A DNA stretch of 49,653 nt from Streptomyces mesophilus (GTDB lineage: Bacteria > Actinomycetota > Actinomycetes > Streptomycetales > Streptomycetaceae). Made by a program: the position numbers and the translations under genes. The DNA is taken from NCBI RefSeq assembly GCF_011044995.1, contig NZ_JAAKZW010000028.1, forward strand, positions 1 through 49,653, written 5' to 3'. The notes under the pieces are model-generated. The model was not told the DNA's origin. It saw nothing but the letters and a program-made list of their open reading frames with translations, and ran no database searches. The number at the start of each line of letters is the position of its first letter. The first letter of the stretch is position 1. Of the stretch, positions 40,574-48,564 are shown piece by piece.

Positions 40574-41221
40574 ATGGAATCCGTGGCTCGTGGCGGAACC
40601 AGATGGAAGCGGTTCGCCGTAGTCATGGTGCCGAGCGTCGCGGCTACTGCCGCGATAGGCGTGGCCCTCTCGCAGGGTGCGCTTGCGGCATCGTTCAGCG
40701 TTTCGGGACAGTCGTTCAAGGTCAAGGCCGATGAGCTCCGCGGCTACGACATGCTCCAGTACGGCGGCGTCGACGTCGGCGTGGACATGGAGGGCAAGAA
40801 GGCCGCCCACCCGGTGGCCATCAACGCCTTCAAGACGGCCGAGATCGACAACATGTGCCAGTCGATCGTGACGCACGTGCCGTTGCTCGGCGACGTCACG
40901 ATGAAGCTCACCGCCGGTGGCAAGGGCACTCCGGTCAAGGCCGAGAACATCTACATCGATGTCGCGCAGCTGGACTCGTCCAGCGCCACGTTCTCCAACG
41001 TGGACATCGGCGTCGCCGCCGGCCATGCCGGCGACAAGGTGCCCTCGATGAAGGGCGGCAGCGAGCAGGCGAACCCCAACGGTTTCGCCCAGCGTGCCGA
41101 CAAGGCCGTCATCAAGGACGTGAAGCAGACCGCCTGGGCGACCAGCGCGGGCACGTTCGAGCTGAGCGGCTTCGGTCTGTCCTTGAAGAAGGGCAGCGGC
41201 AAGGGCATCGAGTGCTACTAG
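40574..41221 (+). CDS. DUF6230 secreted protein
   Basis: 215 residues; ATG 40574 with a strong AAGGAGG site 7 nt upstream. Signal peptide: TRWKRFAVVMVPSVAATAAI and on to SQGALAASF, likely cleaved after ALA near residue 37. The mature part is beta-rich with alternating hydrophobic residues (SFSVSGQSFKVKADELRG, GDVTMKLTAGGKG, NIYIDVAQLDSSSATFSNVD) and two Cys (NMCQSIV and the penultimate GIECY) that could form a disulfide. Proteins of this type are sometimes labelled cholesterol esterase in Streptomyces annotations; I see no GxSxG lipase motif to support esterase activity. Operon with the DUF6114 gene (147 bp) and the secreted protein at 41880. Confidence 0.87.
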   Translation: MESVARGGTRWKRFAVVMVPSVAATAAIGVALSQGALAASFSVSGQSFKVKADELRGYDMLQYGGVDVGVDMEGKKAAHPVAINAFKTAEIDNMCQSIVTHVPLLGDVTMKLTAGGKGTPVKAENIYIDVAQLDSSSATFSNVDIGVAAGHAGDKVPSMKGGSEQANPNGFAQRADKAVIKDVKQTAWATSAGTFELSGFGLSLKKGSGKGIECY

Positions 41222-41368
41222 GCACTCGCTGAGTTACTGCGGCCGGGGCCTCTGACACGGGGCCGGCCGTCGGGCGACTGGCCCGGCGGGCGCGGAGCTT
41301 CACTCCCCGCCCGCCACACAGACCTTCTGAATTCACATGTACTGCCGGTTCCAAGGAGCTGTTGTCCC

Positions 41369-41890
41369 ATGAGCGCCGATGCACCGGGGCAGAACGACCA
41401 CTTCGTCAAGGTCTACCGCAGGAAGTTCCGGGCCTGGCGAGGCACCCGGCCGTTCTGGGCGGGCCTCTTCACCATCCTCGGCGGCATTCCGATCGCGTAT
41501 CTGCCGTACGGGGACATCAAGCTCGGCAATGTGACGCTTGCGATGGCCACCACGGCCGGAGCCGGTTCGCTGATCATCGGCGTGCTCCTGGTCACGCTCG
41601 GCCTGACCATGTGGTTCCACCACATCGTCAAGGTGTTCGCGGGCGTCGCGGCGATTCTGCTCGCCCTGATCTCGATCCCCGTATCGAACCTCGGCGGGTT
41701 CCTGATCGGCTTCCTGCTGGCGATGATCGGCGGCGCGCTGTCCATCTCGTGGGCACCGGGTGCGCCGGCCGCGCAGGAACCGGCGAAGACGGACGCGCAG
41801 ACCGAGCCGGACCCCGCACCGCACACCGACGACGACGGCGGCGCGGACCACACACTGGAGACCAACGGCGGGAGGCACAGTGCCGGGTGA
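41369..41890 (+). CDS. DUF6114 integral membrane protein
   Basis: 173 residues. About four hydrophobic segments: FWAGLFTILGGIPIAYLPYG, AMATTAGAGSLIIGVLLVTL, HHIVKVFAGVAAILLALISI and GGFLIGFLLAMIGGALSISW. The N-terminus is basic and cytoplasmic (VKVYRRKFRAWRGTRPFW), and the C-terminal tail is acidic (about 45 residues, many Asp/Glu/Ala/Pro). It overlaps the next gene by 11 nt. DUF6114 genes, as I recall, regularly accompany DUF6230 genes, suggesting a common complex or export of the secreted partners. Function unknown. Confidence 0.87.
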   Translation: MSADAPGQNDHFVKVYRRKFRAWRGTRPFWAGLFTILGGIPIAYLPYGDIKLGNVTLAMATTAGAGSLIIGVLLVTLGLTMWFHHIVKVFAGVAAILLALISIPVSNLGGFLIGFLLAMIGGALSISWAPGAPAAQEPAKTDAQTEPDPAPHTDDDGGADHTLETNGGRHSAG

Positions 41891-43226
41891 CGGTACGCAA
41901 CTGGCCCTCGGGGCCGCGGACGGCGCTGCGAGCTCGCCGCTGAACGGCACACGCGCGAAGACCGGCCCCAAGCATGCGGCTCCCCGTAAGTCGCTGCTGA
42001 CGAAACTTCAGATACCCGCGAACAGGGCCATGGCGCTTGCAGCCATGCCGACCGCCGTGTTCGTGGGCATGGGCCTCATGCCCAAGCCCGCGCTCGCCGA
42101 CGACGGTGAGATCCCCTTCTCGTCGGGTCCGTGCGTGACCCGCGAGGACGTGGAGGCGGCGCAGGAGGAGAGCGCGTCGCCGACGCCGACTCCTTCGGCC
42201 TCCGAGACGGGCACCGAGTCCGGGAAGCCCGAGGAGAAGCCCTCCGAGGAGCCTTCGCCGGAGCCGTCGACGAGCGCGTCGGGAGAGGCCCCGGCGGACG
42301 GCACGGCGGACACCGCCGAGCCGAAGGCGGCCGCCGAGCCCACGGCGTCCCCGTCCCCGTCCGAGACCACGAATCCGCTGGACCCGCTGGGTGTCGGCGA
42401 GAAGCTCGACCAGTTCGGCGAGGACGTCAAGGACTTCTTCACGCCGGACGACAAGGAGACGGCGACCCCCGAGCCTTCCGCGACGCCCACACCGGAGCCG
42501 AGCGAGAAGCCGACCGCCGAGGAGACCGAGAAGCCGGCCGAGGACGACGCGTCCAAGGACGAGCCGACCGCGGACAAGCCCACCGAGGACGTGGCCGACA
42601 AGGTCACGGGCGAGGTGGACAAGGCCGAGGACAAGCTCAAGGCCGACATCGAGAAGGCCGCCGACGAGGTGGGCGCCGAGGTCGAGAACCTGGACGAGGC
42701 ACTCAAGGAACTGCCGCTCGGCGAGGACGGCAAGCCGCGCTTCCCGTGCGCCGAGGGTGACCCGAAGGCCCTCGCTGACGCGGACCTTGAGCCCGGTATC
42801 CCGGCGCTGCCCGACTATCCGTGGAAGCTGGAGACCAGCATGCTCACGCTGCGCGGTCTCGACTACCACGGTGTCGTGAACGTGAAGACGGCGAGCGGTG
42901 CGGTCAAGCCGGTCCTGAAGTTCACCGCCGACGAGGTGGACATCAAGGATCTGCACCAGGTCGTGCAGGACCCCAAGGGCGGACCCACGGCGCACGTCAA
43001 GGGTGCCAAGGGTTCGACGTCCGAGATCCGCGACGGCACGGTGACCATGTACACCGAGTCGCTCAAGGGCAACCTCTTCGGGCTGATCCCCGTCGAGTTC
43101 ACGCCCAAGACGCCGCCGCCGCTGAACGTGCCGTTCGCGTTCTTCACCAACGTCACCGTGATGCAGGCCGGCCAGTTCGGCGGCACGCTGACGGTGCCGG
43201 GCTTCCAGAACTACATCGAGGAGTGA
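41880..43226 (+). CDS. Secreted/anchored protein with long acidic linker
   Basis: 448 residues from GTG 41880, with GGAGG 4 nt upstream; the longer open frame overlaps DUF6114 in another frame and is rejected. An unusual 45-residue polar lead precedes a hydrophobic signal/anchor (AMALAAMPTAVFVGMGLM, then PALADD). Next come about 190 residues of Ser/Thr/Pro/Glu repeats and Lys/Asp/Glu helices (EVDKAEDKLKADIEKAADEV). The C-terminal 180 residues are beta-rich (LTLRGLDYHGVVNVKTASGA, VMQAGQFGGTLTVPGF) and share the alternating strand pattern of the DUF6230 partner. The linker could cross the cell wall. Function unknown; three-gene operon. Confidence 0.86.
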   Translation: MPGDGTQLALGAADGAASSPLNGTRAKTGPKHAAPRKSLLTKLQIPANRAMALAAMPTAVFVGMGLMPKPALADDGEIPFSSGPCVTREDVEAAQEESASPTPTPSASETGTESGKPEEKPSEEPSPEPSTSASGEAPADGTADTAEPKAAAEPTASPSPSETTNPLDPLGVGEKLDQFGEDVKDFFTPDDKETATPEPSATPTPEPSEKPTAEETEKPAEDDASKDEPTADKPTEDVADKVTGEVDKAEDKLKADIEKAADEVGAEVENLDEALKELPLGEDGKPRFPCAEGDPKALADADLEPGIPALPDYPWKLETSMLTLRGLDYHGVVNVKTASGAVKPVLKFTADEVDIKDLHQVVQDPKGGPTAHVKGAKGSTSEIRDGTVTMYTESLKGNLFGLIPVEFTPKTPPPLNVPFAFFTNVTVMQAGQFGGTLTVPGFQNYIEE

Positions 43227-43247
43227 GCGACTCACTCCCGCAGGCAT

Positions 43248-43287
43248 ACGAAGAGGGCGCCCTCCACACGGAGGGCGCCCTCTTCGT
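43248..43287. terminator. Bidirectional terminator between the secreted-protein gene and pyk
   Basis: An 18-bp perfect stem, beginning ACGAAGAGGGCGCCCTCC, with ACAC loop lies between the convergent stops at 43226 and 43309. Confidence 0.92.
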
Positions 43288-43308
43288 CGTACGAGCGGAA
43301 GAACCGCG

Positions 43309-44739
43309 TCAGTCGCGGCGGCCGCCACCGAGGTGGTGCACCCGGACCATGTTGGTCGTGCCAGGGACGCCGGGAGGCGATCCCGCGGTGATGATGATGG
43401 TGTCGCCGGTGCTGCAGGCGTTGATCTTCATCATCTCGGCGTCGACCAGCTCGACCATGTCGTCGGTGTTGTCGACGTGCTGCACGACCTGGGTGTTCAC
43501 ACCCCAGCTCAGCGACAGCTGGTTGCGGGTGTCCTGGTCCGTCGTGAAGGCCACGATCGGCTGGATGGGACGGTAGCGGGACAGCCGGCGGGCCGTGTCA
43601 CCGGAGTGCGTGAAGGCGACGAGGGCCTTGGCGTCGAGGAACTCCGCGATCTCGGCGGCCGCACGGGCCACCGAACCACCCTGCGTACGCGGCTTCTTGC
43701 CGGGCACGAGCGGCTGCAGACCCTTGGAGAGCAGCTCCTCCTCGGCGGCCTCGACAATGCGGGACATCGTCTTGACGGTCTCGATCGGGTAGGCGCCCAC
43801 CGAGGACTCGGCGGACAGCATGACCGCGTCCGCACCGTCCAGGATCGCGTTGGCCACGTCGGAGGCCTCGGCGCGCGTGGGACGGGAGTTGGTGATCATC
43901 GACTCCATCATCTGGGTCGCGACGATCACCGGCTTGGCGTTGCGGCGGCACAGCTCCACGAGGCGCTTCTGCACCATCGGGACCTTCTCGAGCGGGTACT
44001 CGACGGCCAGGTCGCCGCGCGCGACCATGATCCAGTCGAAGGCGGCGACGACACCGTCCATGTTGGCGACGGCCTGCGGCTTCTCGACCTTGGCGCCGAC
44101 CGGGACGCGACGCCCGACCTCGTCCATCACCTTGTGGACGTCCTTGACGTCGTTGGCGTCGCGTACGAAGGACAGGGCGACCATGTCGCAGCCCATCTTC
44201 AGGGCGAAGCGCAGGTCCTCGACGTCCTTCTCGGAAAGGGCCGGGACATTGACCGCGGCACCGGGCAGGTTGATGCCCTTGTGGTCCGAGATCACACCGC
44301 CCTCGATGACGACGGTCTTGACCCGCGGGCCCTCCACCGAAACGACCTTGAGCTCGACATTTCCGTCGTTGATAAGGACCTGGTCGCCCTTGCCGACATC
44401 GCCGGGCAGACCCTTGTAGGTCGTACCGCAGATCGACTTGTCGCCGGGTACGTCCTCGGTGGTGATGGTGAACTCGTCACCGCGCACCAGCTCGACGGGA
44501 CCCTCGGCGAAGGTCTCCAGGCGGATCTTGGGCCCCTGCAGGTCCGCGAGCACACCCACGGCCTTGCCGGTGTCCGCGGCAGCCTGGCGGACGCGGTCGT
44601 ACCGCTCCTGGTGCTCCGCGTGGGTTCCATGGCTGAAGTTGAAGCGGGCCACATTCATACCGGCCTCGATAAGAGCCTTCAGCTGCTCATACGAGTCGAC
44701 GGCGGGGCCCAGAGTGCAGACGATTTTGGAACGGCGCAT
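43309..44739 (-). CDS. pyk: Pyruvate kinase
   Basis: Converts phosphoenolpyruvate and ADP to pyruvate and ATP. 476 residues, normal bacterial length, start MRRSKIVCTLGPAVDSYEQL. Motifs: NFSHGTHAEH for substrate and K+, DLQGPKIRLE, KVEKPQAVANMDG with the catalytic Lys, MVARGDLAVEYP, and ATQMMESMI. The regulatory C-domain (about 345-476) contains HSGDTARRLSRYRP. In S. coelicolor this position corresponds, from memory, to one of two pyruvate kinase genes (SCO5423). Upstream is a 127-bp spacer with a 12-bp palindrome. It lies 3' of, but is separate from, pta-ackA on the same strand. Confidence 0.96.
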   Translation of the reverse strand: MRRSKIVCTLGPAVDSYEQLKALIEAGMNVARFNFSHGTHAEHQERYDRVRQAAADTGKAVGVLADLQGPKIRLETFAEGPVELVRGDEFTITTEDVPGDKSICGTTYKGLPGDVGKGDQVLINDGNVELKVVSVEGPRVKTVVIEGGVISDHKGINLPGAAVNVPALSEKDVEDLRFALKMGCDMVALSFVRDANDVKDVHKVMDEVGRRVPVGAKVEKPQAVANMDGVVAAFDWIMVARGDLAVEYPLEKVPMVQKRLVELCRRNAKPVIVATQMMESMITNSRPTRAEASDVANAILDGADAVMLSAESSVGAYPIETVKTMSRIVEAAEEELLSKGLQPLVPGKKPRTQGGSVARAAAEIAEFLDAKALVAFTHSGDTARRLSRYRPIQPIVAFTTDQDTRNQLSLSWGVNTQVVQHVDNTDDMVELVDAEMMKINACSTGDTIIITAGSPPGVPGTTNMVRVHHLGGGRRD

Positions 44740-44768
44740 GAGGCGGATCCTATCGGTTTGTTTCGGCG

Positions 44769-44780
44769 CGGAATATTCCG
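44769..44780. promoter_or_regulatory. 12-bp palindrome upstream of pyk
   Basis: CGGAATATTCCG, 30 nt upstream of the pyk ATG, A+T-rich in its centre; a possible operator or promoter part. Confidence 0.45.
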
Positions 44781-44830
44781 TCTGGTGGAAAGTCCAAAGG
44801 GGCGAACTGTCGCTCAGATGAGGGGAATTG

Positions 44831-44852
44831 ATGCCGGTATTTATCCCGGCAT
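44831..44852 (-). terminator. Probable ackA terminator
   Basis: ATGCCGG-n8-CCGGCAT stem-loop 14 nt past the ackA stop on the minus strand. Confidence 0.65.
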
Positions 44853-44865
44853 TTATCCCCGGCTT

Positions 44866-46074
44866 TCATCCCCTGACGAGCGCGTACGCCTGGGTCGCGA
44901 TCTCCAGCTCTTCATCGGTCGGTACGACGGCCACCGCGACCCGCGCGTACTCCGCGGAGACGAGCCGGGGCTCGTCCGCGCGTACGGCGTTGCGCTCACC
45001 GTCGAGGGCCAGGCCCAGCTCCTCGAGACCGCTGATCGCGGCCTCGCGCACCGTCGCCGAGTTCTCGCCGACGCCGGCCGTGAACGCCACCGCGTCCACC
45101 CGGCCGAGCACCGCGGCGTAGGCGCCGATGTACTTCTTCAGGCGGTGGATGTAGACGTCGAAGGCGAGCGCCGCGGAGGCGTCGCCCTCCGCGCGCCGGC
45201 GCTCCACCTCGCGCTGGTCGTTGTCGCCGCACAGGCCGATCAGACCGCTCTTCTTGTTGAGCAGGGCGTCGATCTCGTCGACCGACTTCCCGCCCACCCG
45301 GGCCAGATGGAAGATCACGGCCGGGTCGAGGTCACCGGAACGAGTACCCATCACGAGCCCCTCAAGCGGCGTGAGCCCCATGGATGTGTCCACGCACACC
45401 CCGCCCCTGACCGCGGACGCCGAGGCGCCGTTGCCCAGGTGCAGGACGATGACGTTGGTCTCCTCGGGCGTCCTGCCGAGCAGCTTCGCGGTCTCGCGCG
45501 AGACGTACGCGTGCGAGGTGCCGTGGAAGCCGTAGCGGCGGATCGAGAGCGCGTCGGCCGTCTCCCGGTCGAGCGCGTAGCGCCACGCGGCCTCCGGCAT
45601 CGTCGCGTGGAACGCCGTGTCGAACACCGCGACCTGGGGCAGGTCGGGGCGGATCGAACGGGCCACCTCGATACCGGTGACGTTCGCCGGGTTGTGCAGC
45701 GGCGCCAGCGGTACGAGGCTCTCCAGCTCGGCGAGCACATCGGCGTCCACCACGGTGGGCTGGGTGAACTTGGTGCCGCCGTGCACGACACGGTGGCCGA
45801 TCGCGGCAAGCTCGGGGGAGTCGAGGCCGAGGCCGTCCTTGGACAGCTCGGCGGCGACCCCTTCGAGCGCGGCCTTGTGGTCGGCGATCGGGCCCTCGAA
45901 GACCCGGGCCTCGGCGCCCCCGCCGGTCAGCGGGGTGTGCTTGAGCCGGGAGGTCTCCTCACCGATGCGCTCGACCAGGCCGACGGCCAGACGCGAGGCG
46001 TCGGCCATGTCGAGCAGCTGGTACTTCACCGACGAGGAGCCGGAGTTGAGGACGAGTACGCGGGTCGCAGTCAC
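44866..46074 (-). CDS. ackA: Acetate kinase
   Basis: Forms ATP and acetate from acetyl phosphate, or the reverse. 402 residues from GTG 46074 (VTATRVLVLNSGSSSVKYQL), the normal family start; the frame remains open upstream into pta in another reading frame. Motifs: VLNSGSSSVKY phosphate-binding, HRVVHGGTKF, FDTAFHATMPE, RRYGFHGTSHAYVS, LHLGNGASASAV, and FTAGVGENS. It begins 29 nt after the pta stop, so pta-ackA is one operon, completing the acetyl-CoA to acetate overflow and recovery route. Confidence 0.96.
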   Translation of the reverse strand: MTATRVLVLNSGSSSVKYQLLDMADASRLAVGLVERIGEETSRLKHTPLTGGGAEARVFEGPIADHKAALEGVAAELSKDGLGLDSPELAAIGHRVVHGGTKFTQPTVVDADVLAELESLVPLAPLHNPANVTGIEVARSIRPDLPQVAVFDTAFHATMPEAAWRYALDRETADALSIRRYGFHGTSHAYVSRETAKLLGRTPEETNVIVLHLGNGASASAVRGGVCVDTSMGLTPLEGLVMGTRSGDLDPAVIFHLARVGGKSVDEIDALLNKKSGLIGLCGDNDQREVERRRAEGDASAALAFDVYIHRLKKYIGAYAAVLGRVDAVAFTAGVGENSATVREAAISGLEELGLALDGERNAVRADEPRLVSAEYARVAVAVVPTDEELEIATQAYALVRG

Positions 46075-46103
46075 GAAAACGGCGCTTCCTAGGTGGGGGA
46101 GTG

Positions 46104-48179
46104 TTACGCGGTGGGGGTCTGGGCCTGGATCGCCGTGATGGCGACGGTGTTGACGATGTCCTGGACGAGGGCGCCGCGGGACAGGTCGTTCACCGGCTTG
46201 CGCAGGCCCTGCAGGACCGGGCCGACGGCGATCGCGCCGGCCGAGCGCTGCACGGCCTTGTACGTGTTGTTGCCGGTGTTGAGGTCGGGGAAGATCAGCA
46301 CGCTGGCCTGTCCCGCCACCTCGGAGTCCGGCAGCTTGGTCGCCGCGACGGAGGGCTCGACCGCCGCGTCGTACTGGATGGGGCCCTCGATCTTCAGGGC
46401 CGGGTTCTGGCCGCGGGCCAGCTCGGTGGCCTCGCGCACCTTGTCGACGTCGGCGCCCTTGCCGGACGTGCCGGTCGAGTACGAGAGCATCGCGATCCGC
46501 GGCTCGACGCCGAACTGCTCGGCGGTGACGGCCGACTGGAGCGCGATGTCCGCGAGCTGCTCGGCGTTGGGGTCCGGGTTGACCGCGCAGTCGCCGTACA
46601 CGAGGACCTTGTCGGCCAGGCACATGAAGAAGACCGAGGAGACGATCTTCGCGTCCGGCTTGGTCTTGATGATCTCGAAGGCCGGGCGGATGGTCGCCGC
46701 GGTGGAGTGCACCGAACCGGAGACCATGCCGTCGGCGAGACCCGTCTGCACCATGAGTGTGCCGAAGTAGTTCACGTCCACGACGACATCGTTGGCCAGT
46801 TCGACCGTCATGCCCTTGTGGGCGCGCATCTGCGCGTACTGCTCGGCGAACGTGGCGCGCAGTTCGGAGGTGGCCGGGTCGATGATCTGCGCGCCGGAGA
46901 GGTCGATGCCCAGGTCGGCGGCCTTCTTACGGATGGCCTCCGTGTCGCCGAGCAGCGTCAGATCGCAGACGCCGCGGCGAAGCAGCACATCGGCGGCGCG
47001 CAGGACGCGGTCCTCGGTGCCCTCCGGCAGCACGACTCGGCGCTTGTCCGAGCGGGCCTGCTCGATCAGCTTGTGCTCGAACATCATCGGCGTGACCTTG
47101 CCGCTGCGGGACACCTCGACCCGCTTCAGGAGCTCGGCGCCGTCCACATGGCGCTCGAAGAGGCCGAGCGCGGTCTCCGCCTTGCGCGGGGTCGCGGCGT
47201 TCAACTTGCCTTCGAGCGCGAAGAGTTCGGCCGCCGTCGGGAACGAGTTGCCGGCCACGGAGATCACCGGGGTGCCGGGCGCGAGGCGCTCGGCCAGGCG
47301 CAGGATCTCCTGGCTGGGGCGCTCGTTGAGCGTGAGCAGCACGCCCGCGATCGGCGGCGTACCGGCGTTGTGCGCGGCGAGCGCGCCCACCACCAGGTCG
47401 GCGCGGTCGCCGGGGGTGACGACCAGGCAGCCCGGGGTCAGGGCGTTGAGGAAGTTGGGCAGCATGGCGCCGCCGAAGACGAAGTCCAGGGCGTCGCGGG
47501 CGAGTCCGGCGTCGTCGCCGAGCAGCACCTTGCCGTCCAGGGCGTGCGTGATCTGGGCGACGGTCGGCGCGGCGAGCGCCGGCTCGTCGGGCAGCACGTA
47601 ACAGGGCACCTGGAGACGGGCCTCGAGACGTTCGCCGATGACCTCGCGGTCCTCGGGTGCGACCCGGTTGACCACCAGGGCGAGGACATCGCAGCCGAGC
47701 GCCTCGTAGGCGCGGCAGGCGTTGCGCGCCTCGGCGCGTACGGACTCCGCGGACTGCTTCTTGCCGCCGACCACGGGCAGCACCGAAGCGCCGAACTCGT
47801 TCGCGAGCCGGGCGTTGAGCGCCAGTTCGTCGGGGAGCTGGGTGTCGGCGAAGTCGGTGCCGAGCACGAGGACCACCTCGTACTCGCGCGACACCTGGTG
47901 GAAGCGGTCGACGAGCCGGGAGACCAGCTCGTCGGTGCCCTTCTCGGCCTGGAGGGCGGAGGCCTCGTGGTAGTCCATGCCGTAGACGCTCGACGCGTCC
48001 TGCGTGAGGCGGTAGCGCGACCGCAACAGGTCGAAAAGACGGTCCGGGCCGTCGTGGACGAGCGGGCGGAAGACGCCCACCCGGTCGACCTGACGGGTCA
48101 GGAGCTCCATGACTCCCAGCTCGACCACCTGCCGGCCGTCGCCCCGGTCGATCCCGGTCACGTACACGCTGCGCGTCAC
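46104..48179 (-). CDS. pta: Phosphate acetyltransferase, long form
   Basis: Interconverts acetyl-CoA and acetyl phosphate. 691 residues from GTG 48179 (VTRSVYVTGIDRGDGRQVVE), with GGAG 7 nt upstream; ATG 48197 and ATG 48254 in the same frame are less likely. Domains: N-terminal P-loop-related BioD-like domain (about 1-190), central DRTGG domain (about 210-325) and C-terminal PTA_PTB catalytic domain (about 360-690; VVLPEGTEDRVLRAADVLL, LADGMVSGSVHSTAAT, SYSTGTSGKG, FPDLNTGNNTYKAVQR). This long type is regulated allosterically in E. coli. First gene of pta-ackA, divergent from pfkA. Confidence 0.95.
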   Translation of the reverse strand: MTRSVYVTGIDRGDGRQVVELGVMELLTRQVDRVGVFRPLVHDGPDRLFDLLRSRYRLTQDASSVYGMDYHEASALQAEKGTDELVSRLVDRFHQVSREYEVVLVLGTDFADTQLPDELALNARLANEFGASVLPVVGGKKQSAESVRAEARNACRAYEALGCDVLALVVNRVAPEDREVIGERLEARLQVPCYVLPDEPALAAPTVAQITHALDGKVLLGDDAGLARDALDFVFGGAMLPNFLNALTPGCLVVTPGDRADLVVGALAAHNAGTPPIAGVLLTLNERPSQEILRLAERLAPGTPVISVAGNSFPTAAELFALEGKLNAATPRKAETALGLFERHVDGAELLKRVEVSRSGKVTPMMFEHKLIEQARSDKRRVVLPEGTEDRVLRAADVLLRRGVCDLTLLGDTEAIRKKAADLGIDLSGAQIIDPATSELRATFAEQYAQMRAHKGMTVELANDVVVDVNYFGTLMVQTGLADGMVSGSVHSTAATIRPAFEIIKTKPDAKIVSSVFFMCLADKVLVYGDCAVNPDPNAEQLADIALQSAVTAEQFGVEPRIAMLSYSTGTSGKGADVDKVREATELARGQNPALKIEGPIQYDAAVEPSVAATKLPDSEVAGQASVLIFPDLNTGNNTYKAVQRSAGAIAVGPVLQGLRKPVNDLSRGALVQDIVNTVAITAIQAQTPTA

Positions 48180-48564
48180 GCGTGCTCTCCGTTCCATCGC
48201 GTCTGCATCTGTCTGCTGCCTTCTGCCGCGGCTGCTCCCGCAGCCGCCCGGCAACTGTCTCTTCTTGCCTGTCCCGATTGTCGGCGGACAGACGTTCTCG
48301 CGCCTGCGGTGTGGGTACGAGCGTTCGTACGGTGATCCACCGCGACGGAGGCCGCAAAATTACCCGTTATGGTGGGCTTGACCTCTTGACAATACCTCCG
48401 CGGATGGATAGAGCGCCCGCCGGACCTAGGCCCCTGGAGCGGTGGGACAAAGGGCCTGGAAGGTCCTTTTGCGGCGGAGTAAGTGAAAGGGGCACACCTG
48501 TGTGGCCCGTGGAACAATCGGACCGGGCTCACGCGTACGACTAGCCACCAGGAGACACAGCACG
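48180..48564. other. pta-pfkA divergent regulatory region
   Basis: 385 bp with the overlapping promoters at 48364-48414 and otherwise no gene I can support. Both leaders are long; I recognise no riboswitch in them. Confidence 0.55.
48364..48414. promoter_or_regulatory. Back-to-back pta and pfkA promoters sharing -35 bases
   Basis: Plus strand: TTGACA (48386-48391), 17 bp, TAGAGC (48409-48414) towards pfkA. Minus strand: TTGTCA (plus 48387-48392), 17 bp, TAACGG (plus 48364-48369) towards pta. The two -35 boxes overlap by five bases, so polymerase can bind only one way at a time. Leaders of about 145 nt (pfkA) and 180 nt (pta). Confidence 0.6.

Noticed and set aside
40101..40622. 173-codon plus-strand frame before the DUF6230 gene
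   Set aside because: It overlaps the true start region, has no family sequence and lies in a palindrome-rich spacer.
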